Source: Calycina herbarum
Lineage: Eukaryota; Ascomycota; Leotiomycetes; Helotiales; Pezizellaceae
Assembly (NCBI GenBank): GCA_001414485.1
Contig: LLEY01000017.1
Coordinates: forward strand, 537,584-601,583
Direction of reading: 5' to 3'
DNA length: 64,000 nucleotides
Part shown: positions 57,620 to 64,000 of the stretch, one piece after another
Position numbering within the stretch: the first letter of the stretch is position 1
Layout: every line of letters begins with the position of its first letter
Translations under genes and position numbers: made by a program
The notes under the pieces: generated by a model
Databases searched by the model: none
What the model saw: only the letters and a program-made list of their open reading frames with translations
What the model was told of the DNA's origin: nothing

Positions 57620-59104
57620 CTACAAGACAGCAAAAACCACACCAACAGCAAGCAGCGCAGCCACAACTCCAGATGGCGCAGTAGTGTGAGCAGCATTCTT
57701 CGCAGCAGTCCCCCCATTCAAGGTCACCGACCCAGTGACCAACGCATTATTCGCCCCCGTAGAAGCACTAACAGCATTTGCAACCGCAGTAGCACTAGGA
57801 ACAGCCTCCGTCCCCGTCCCAATCTCCAGCACATTATTCGTCGTAGCATTGAAATTCGTCTGCGCAATCGAGATCTCATTATTATCCAGATCGTAAACCA
57901 GATACGCAGAACGGATGAAGGTATCGCCCATCACAGCGCTCCCCGTTCCAGCTGGTGCGATGCCGAAGATACATGCGCGGGTGCCGTCGGAGAAGGTTAG
58001 GGGTCGCCCGTTGGTCGAGGTGATGAAGATTACGAGCTCGTTCATAGGGACTTTGATGGTGGGGCTGGAGAAGGTGAAGTCGATTGTGGAGGCGTTGTTG
58101 GCGAGTGAGCAGGGGACGTAGGCGGCGCCTTGGGTGGAGTCGTATTGGGCTCCTACTTGTTCGTAGATTGCTTCTGTCATGGCGTCTGGTAGGTAGGTGA
58201 GAGAACTTCCTGAATCGAGGAGGACTGCTTGAGCTTGGTTCTTGGCGATTACTGTGCTTCCTATTGAGACGCCTGTGAGGGTAATGAGGAATTCGGCGAA
58301 GGTGTTGGACTCCTTTTGGATTGGGAGTGTGGCGAGTTCGCCTTGGAATTGGGCGGTGTCGACACCACCGAAAAGAATGCTGCCGGTGCTCGCATCGAGA
58401 TCGTTGAGCCATAAGCTGTACGCATTTGATGTAATCACCCCATCCGCCTTCAACTGGGCTGGTAAATTGTTGTAAACCGATTTTCCAGCTCTGCCAACCT
58501 GAACCTCGTTGACCTGGTATCCAATACCCATGATTCCTTCTGCAGACGAACTCGTGTACCCAATTCCAAATTGTAATGACTTCAAAGTTGTTGTGCCGAT
58601 AGTGAAGGTATCTGAAACGTAATCCCCAGATGCTCCAGATCCATCAACATATGATATGTTGAAATAACTCCCAATGTATGAATACGTTGACGAAGAGTTC
58701 GCTGCATATGACCCCGCAAACGCACATGGCTTTTCCTTCCCTTTGCATAACGTCGAAGTAGGTGTGTTGACCCATAAATCACTGCTTCCCGTATCAATAT
58801 GCAATCGTTGTGTTTGTGTTGGTGTGCCTAGCGTGACATTGGCAAAGTAGAGTGTTTGCTAGAACTAGTTAGCAGAGGTAGTGGCAAACGGTCTGGAATA
58901 TCTTACCTCATTGTCCAGTGTTGCTGATGCTGTCAAAGCTCTCCTCCGTAACCTGTCTCTCTTCACCGGGTCTACTATAGACTTTCGTTCCGTTGGGAAA
59001 CCAACTACTCGTGGTGGTCCATCCGTCCTCTTCTTAAACGCAAGACCTTCTGTGTATGTCGACAACAACCCCGCGGCGACTGCGAATGTTGATAATCCCT
59101 TCAT
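57620..59104 (-). CDS. GPI-anchored secreted aspartic protease (pepsin A1/yapsin-like)
   Basis: Two exons (59104-58907 and 58858-57620) with a 48-bp intron (GTAAGA...TTCTAG) give 478 residues. A signal peptide (M-K-G-L-S-T-F-A-V-A-A-G-L-L) is followed by a basic propeptide with K-R and R-L-R-R-R sites (about 48-55) for Kex2-type maturation. The first catalytic Asp is D88 in D-T-G-S-S-D-L-W and the second D281 in L-L-D-S-G-S-S. The end is serine/alanine/threonine-rich with a terminal hydrophobic segment (V-V-A-A-L-L-A-V-G-V-V-F-A-V-L), the signal for a GPI anchor. This layout matches the yapsin/OPSB group, which processes cell-surface and secreted proteins at basic sites. Two cysteines near the active site fit the family loop. 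Confidence 0.9.
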
Positions 59105-59219
59105 CTTATTATATGTTCTTCCCCTCGAGCTGAAATACTATGCCCGTTTCCTTCCCCGTGTCCTAACACCACAGATATATGTCCTTCTGGCTGATGACGC
59201 GGCAGTGTACTAGTGCAGT

Positions 59220-61921
59220 TCGGAATTCGGTATCGTGGCTATGCGGATGTTAAAAACCAAAATTCCCTAGAATAATCCTACTCGGTTGTCTAGCGGTGGC
59301 GTGTGTATTCGTAATATCGAATGAGCGTAGAAGACTGGCAGAAAAGTATTCAATACTTGACTGGAAAGTGTAGAAGGCGATTTGTTTGTTCCGGACGTCT
59401 CAGTGTCGCTATTTTCGAATGACTAGCCAATTCTTGCCAATTAGTTCCTCCCAACAATGCAATGTGCGATTAGTCGTGTTGTTTGTGATGTTTGTTCTTA
59501 ATCTGTTCGTAAGTTGGGGCGCTGCAAGGCTATGCAAGTGATATATTGTTTTCAACGGCAAACCTCGCGAAAGGCTGAAAAGTACTACCGGGACACAGTC
59601 GAGGAGGGAGTGGGTAGAAACGGAAAGATATTGAAAGGTCAAATGAAACGATCAGTCAATTCGTGCCAAGAGGATGTGAAAAGAGGAGAAGAATATCTCA
59701 ATGCCCAGCCTGCTGCGGTGTTGTATCGGCCATGGCAAGTCATGGCACGAATGGCCATTTGGGGGGAGGGACTTTGTATGGCTTGGCTCTTTGGTACCGT
59801 GCAGGGGGGACGTCGACTGATGGACTTGTCCACAAGTGACGCGGCCCTCTTGCAAAATCCAATGAGACGACGAGAAATGCGGATCCACCCATCTCCACGT
59901 CAAGGGTTTCCAAAGTCCCTTGGGGTCCCGTCAAGGAGAATTTCTGCAAGTCGGTGGGGGAAGAGTCTCGCAGGCTGGCAATTTGCTGGGGGGTTTCCTC
60001 CCACAAACAGCCAATCTGGGGCGTTTGCACTCGCAAAAGCCCTCGGCATCTGTCCCGACTGAAGCCCAAGACTTGGGGAGAGGAGGTGGCGCTCGTCCCT
60101 TCTCGACGCAGATCAGACGTGAAAAGATTGGAGCTGGAGGCTGAAGCATTGTCCTTCAGGGGTGACAGCCCAGGAGAGCGAGATTTGAAACTTGAGAGAG
60201 AAAAGCTGACACAGACACAGGAAGAGAGCGGGAATCTGAGGATCTCGCAGCGATGGGGGCTCGTCGTCACTTGAACTGCGCCACGAGATGAAAACATAAG
60301 AAATTGGAGGAGAACATTGGAGATGGCCTTCGGACTTTGAAGCGCCAACTGAATCGTCTCGTGATTCGTATCGTCGTCTGAGTGGAATCAGTGGGCAAAG
60401 TGTTGGTTGGTGTTTGAAGAGATCCAAGTCTGGGCGCCGGGAAAATTGCGAGCAAGTTGGGGAACCGAGATCGCAAATTCTCGGGCCGGTCGCATGAGGA
60501 CGGCGGCAAGGCCATTTTGACAAATTTAGAACCGGAGCCACACTAAAAAGGAGAAAACCCCGAAGAGATCGCGAACTCTTCCAAATTCGTGATCCTAAAT
60601 TCGTGGTCTCGCCATTTCCACTCCATCTTGAAAACATCAAAGTCCATTACCAAACACAGTGGGGAAAATGATGAAAGGATCGTCAAGAAAACAAATTCAA
60701 AAAGCGGCAAGTTCGCGAGACCTGCAAGCCCGGATGTGGGACGAATATCCTCGTTGAAAAGGAAGTTTGCCGGTTCATCCGACTTGGAAGTCTGGGCCAG
60801 ATATTGGCCTCATCTTCCTCATCATCAATCAAAGACGCAGACGGAAATTCTCTTCAAAATCTCTGCTTATTTGAGTCTTCGCTCCAAGTTCGGTGAGCAC
60901 TGGCGCCTCGCTTTACCAAATGCCAACGTCTTATCTCAATATTGGCAGCCTTGGTCCTCTCTTGTCACTCTTGTGTCGCCTTGGACAATCTTAGCAGAAA
61001 TACTGCCGCGTCTTTTCCTCTCAAAAATCCACTTCTTTCAAAACAATTCAAGTCTTGTAAAGTTGCGAGTAAACAAAATGGAAACCCTCATCATTCTCTA
61101 AAGTTTTAGAGATAGCTATAAGAAGCCGTTGGTGGTGGTGTTGTTGTGGTTATTGCGGTCAGCCTGGTTTCAACCCATCTCTATTTCCGAGAGAGGATAA
61201 AGATGACGCGGTTGAGGAACGCGTAGGCGATGCTTCGGAAGAGAAATATCCATACCTGGAGCCCACTCAAGTCTCATTGAGCGAGGTTCCTGGTGAATTG
61301 GTCTGAGCGAGGAGATGGAGTTGGGTTTCTCTTGCCCACTTGACATCCTTCAAACTCAAACTCGTGCAGCAGAACTCGACGTTGAGAATTTGTGTCAACT
61401 AGAAAGGAGTTCATCGCATTGTCTTTGATATTGATTGCTATTTCAATTCTCCGCAGCATTCCAAATAAACTTGTCACGTGGATTATGTTTCGTCACGTGT
61501 GGTATCATCTTCTTGGTATTGCCATTTGCGTAGACACAATGATTTATCAGAATATGATTACCTTCTCGAGGCGGTCACTCTATCGTTCCATTTCATCGCT
61601 CTTTATTCGATTCGGCTAAAAATTGAAATCATCTCGTTGAGTTGTACATTATCAACCGCCCCCATCAGAGTAAATACATTCGAACCCCATCTAAAGAACT
61701 TCATATTATTTTTAGAGAACAAGCCTCTCGATGATGCGAGTCAGTATCCTTAATTCCGTGTACACATTACTCATTTATCACCCCAAAATCATGTCTCGAG
61801 AAGTAGTCAATTGAATAATAAACTACCTCCTATCCCTAAACGAGCAAACATTCCCTCCATACAATCAAACTATCTCCAAACCAGAACAATCACCTCTCAA
61901 AGGCCATATGCATACCCCCTC
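59220..61921. other. Long gene-free stretch between the protease and the glycine-rich gene
   Basis: About 2.7 kb. From 59500 to 61100 it is relatively GC-rich and has long open frames on both strands (up to 202 codons), mutually antisense. None shows a known domain, signal peptide or splice structure, so I read this as promoter or leader DNA, or an RNA gene I cannot identify. Confidence 0.4.
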
Positions 61922-62258
61922 TCAATCTCCTCCACCTCCACCGCCGCCACCATCTCCTCCCCCACCACCTGAACCATAATCACCACCCCCAAAGTGTCCA
62001 CCTCCACCTCCATCTCCTCCTCCTTGTCCAGTATGAACAGCTCCGGTGTGACCAGCCGGGTATTTGGGTTTGCCCTTGCCTCTGAGGGAAAGTGTTAACT
62101 GGATTGCTATTTTTCTGTTTTGAAGGAGAGACGTAGGTGGGATGGATAAAGCAGGGAAAGGGGAATTTGAAAACGTACCCGTTGTACGTTCCAGCAGTAC
62201 CTGGTCTTGCACCTCCTCCTGGGTTTTGTTGTGGTTGGGGTTTCTTGCCGAAACACAT
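61922..62258 (-). CDS. Small glycine-rich MCFG protein
   Basis: Two exons (62258-62179 and 62081-61922) with a 97-bp intron (GTACGT...CCTCAG) give 79 residues. The N-terminus M-C-F-G-K-K-P-Q is basic and proline/glutamine-rich. The last 33 residues are almost only Gly and Asp with one His-Phe and one Tyr-Gly-Ser. The splice joins Y-N-G to G-K-G-K-P-K-Y. There is no signal peptide; Cys2 could be lipid-modified, but that is a guess. Similar short M-C-F-G proteins are, to my memory, common and uncharacterised in ascomycetes. A TATA-like TATATAAG lies about 220 bp upstream on the minus strand (62479-62486). Confidence 0.65.
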
Positions 62259-62478
62259 TTTTGGTGGGTTTGGGGTTAGTGTTGGGTGAATGTGCTTCCT
62301 CTAGTCTTCTTCTATTTCTCTTGTTTCTCTCTTAGTTTTCTTGGTTGAGTAGGTTGTGTAGAGTTTGCGTGCGGAGGTTATCGCGATGCGAAAAGACGTG
62401 TTTGATTGCTTGAGAGTTGCGCGTTGGTGGTTTGGTCTTGTACCCCGATGTTGTAAGAAGGATAATGATCTCGACCTT

Positions 62479-62486
62479 CTTATATA
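62479..62486 (-). promoter_or_regulatory. Candidate TATA box of the MCFG gene
   Basis: The minus strand reads TATATAAG about 220 bp upstream of the start codon at 62258. Confidence 0.4.
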
Positions 62487-62854
62487 CCCTGGGATTGGTG
62501 TGGTTCACTGATGGGGGTTTGTGATTAATAATTGCGTCACTTTAGGTGTTTGCTTCAAAGGTGAATTCTTGCTCATCCCATGTGGATTTGCCAACGGAGC
62601 CGAAGGTCATTCGGCAAGAGAATATTATGCCACCAAGTTTTGAGATGATTGAATTCAGTTACTGAGGATATGATGGGACTTCAAATGATTGTGGTCTTCT
62701 TTGTTTGCGCAAGTCTAGTTATTCTATTTCCTTCTTTCAAAGTTTTCGTAGCTTGTTTTTTATAGATGTATTTGCTCAGAGGAAAACTAACTTGTTTCCT
62801 ATATATACACCAAGTCCTCACAAAATATTGATTACACAAGAAAGCCTACCCTCC

Positions 62855-63898
62855 CTACTTCTTGCACATCTTAGCAACCTTATTCAAAGTAGCCAACCTC
62901 TTCCCAACACTCGTCCCCAACTTCACCGCATCCTTAGCATCCATTCCCCTCGCCAACCTCGCCGCCTTCGCCAGCGCCAAAACATCAGTAAGTCCCAACG
63001 GCGCAAGTATCAACCCAAAGATAGCAAGCGGCGCATTCTCAGGATCCTTAAAAATAGTATACGAATCATAAGCTACATTCCCCGCCACCCCCAGTAACGC
63101 AACGATCCTCCCAATAGTAGCAAGTCCCGCAACAGCACTCATAACCTCCCCCGCAACAGGCACAAAGATCAAAATCGCAGTCAAGAACCCGAAGAGGATT
63201 TTCTCTCGCTTAGCTTTTGCTTCGGCGTCTAGGGGGTCGCCTCCTTGGTAGGAGTCCATGTTGATGGTGAGGAGGTCTTTTATTTGGGGAGCTAGATTTT
63301 TGGAGTTTTCGAGGGCTTTGGAAACGAGGTCTTTGGGGTTGCTGATGTCGCTTTTGTCGTAGCCTTGGGGGGCGGGGACGTTCATGCGCCACTGGCCCCA
63401 GTTTATGCATTCTTCCTTTTTGATACCATCGCAGGGGTAGTTTTGGATGTTTTTGAAGGCGATACTGTGATGGGGAAATGTCAGTTCTCGTGTTTCATGC
63501 GAGGATAATTGGGTAGAAACAGGAATACGGGTTGGCAAGACTTACTTGTTAGGTGTGATACCAGTAGCAGTCAATAGGTCGGTCCAGAAGACACCGATCT
63601 TATCAGGCACCAAGGACTAGTACACAGAATCCGCATAAACAGGACCATTAGATCCACGTAGTGAGTAATCTGGATGACAAGGTTCGCTGTGATTAGCAAA
63701 TATGAGATTTCCTTGTGGTTTTCCACCACTGGATATCATAGGGACGCTTTCTCGAATGGCAAGACCAGTTTCGAAGTCGCCGTGTTGGTCTAAGCCGGAG
63801 TCGATGGTAAACACTTCGTCTCCAATGGAGAGGACTTCATCTCTCTTCTTTTTGCAAGGTCCAATATGACAATCAGTGGTCGGCAACTGGAATTCCAT
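62855..63898 (-). pseudogene. C-terminal part of a chitinase-like secreted protein, with in-frame TAG and a truncated 5' side
   Basis: On the minus strand one frame runs from about 63898 to 63620 (F-Q-L-P-T-T-D-C-H-I-G-P-C-K-K-K-R-D-E, I-G-D-E-V). It meets TAG at 63619-63617 and continues in the same frame with V-P-D-K-I-G-V-F-W-T-D-L-L. An 81-bp intron (63545-63465, GTAAGT...CACAG) joins it to a 203-codon exon ending at 62855. That exon has C-I-N-W-G-Q-W, then two hydrophobic, glycine/alanine-rich helices (I-L-F-G-F-L-T-A-I-L-I-F-V-P-V-A-G-E). This resembles the tail that follows the GH18 domain in fungal killer-toxin-like chitinases. No GH18 catalytic domain is visible. The TAG most simply comes from CAG. 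Repeat-like DNA begins where the 5' part should be. Confidence 0.55.
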
Positions 63899-64000
63899 GG
63901 AAGTTCCACAGCTATACATTGGAAGACTCCATTCCTTTTTTAAAAATCTATGGAAGACTCCATAAAAAATAGGGTTTCCATGGAAGTTCCACTGGAATTC
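63889..64000. repeat. Repeat-like sequence at the right edge
   Basis: TTCCATGGAAGTTCCAC occurs at about 63893 and 63976, and TGGAAGACTCCAT at about 63920 and 63950, with GGAATTC near both ends. The short direct and palindromic units suggest the edge of a repeat or mobile element that continues past the window. Confidence 0.55.

Noticed and set aside
57882..58412. 176-codon minus-strand Arg/His-rich frame
   Set aside because: It is a shifted frame of the aspartic protease exon.
59740..60348. 202-codon minus-strand frame
   Set aside because: No domain, antisense frames of equal length, no signal peptide; left in the gene-free stretch.

Overview
This window looks like nuclear DNA of a filamentous ascomycete. 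Genes carry short introns (about 47-190 bp) with GTRNGT donors and CTAAC-type branch sites. The proteins (Prm1, Isa1, Paf1, DUF6536, GMC oxidoreductase, CBM18, HET) are fungal families, and the repeat block shows the C-to-T decay expected from repeat-induced point mutation (RIP). Protein style suggests Leotiomycetes, but I cannot prove the class or species.

Positions 1-14,009 are a nested repeat block with no live gene. A Ty3/gypsy element A runs left to right (gag from 2223, pol 9276-12567, 3' LTR 12582-12813). It is interrupted by a second, complete gypsy element B on the minus strand (3799-9270, 241-bp LTRs, 5-bp duplication CTGTA). On its left, element A meets an opposite-strand copy of its own family, giving two 1.3-kb inverted arms. 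On its right, A abuts a decayed pogo/Fot1 transposase. All coding parts carry stops and RIP-type substitutions.

Positions 14,528-32,650 hold housekeeping genes with clear exon structure: a Dabb-domain protein, Isa1 (mitochondrial Fe-S assembly), an ARMH3/DUF1741 protein divergent from it, Prm1 (mating plasma-membrane fusion), two small secreted cysteine-containing proteins, and Paf1 (RNA polymerase II elongation).

Positions 33,170-54,901 are more accessory: a protein phosphatase 1 fragment between two MITEs, a three-module CBM18 secreted lectin, a HET-protein relic, an RBR ubiquitin ligase with a five-copy 32-residue repeat, an alpha/beta hydrolase, a DUF6536 membrane protein, a secreted GMC oxidoreductase, a very divergent histone H3-like gene, an F-box/ankyrin gene broken by a TA-flanked MITE, an intron-containing tRNA-Gly and a further inverted-repeat element.

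Positions 57,620-64,000 carry, all on the minus strand, a GPI-type secreted aspartic protease, a small glycine-rich MCFG protein and the C-terminal part of a chitinase-like secreted protein with an in-frame TAG and repeat sequence at its 5' side.

The genes do not form one biosynthetic cluster. The two points most worth following are the divergent histone H3-like gene (49,164-49,677) and the repeat-bearing RBR ligase (38,858-40,870). Exon borders were worked out by eye from splice signals, phase and family fit.
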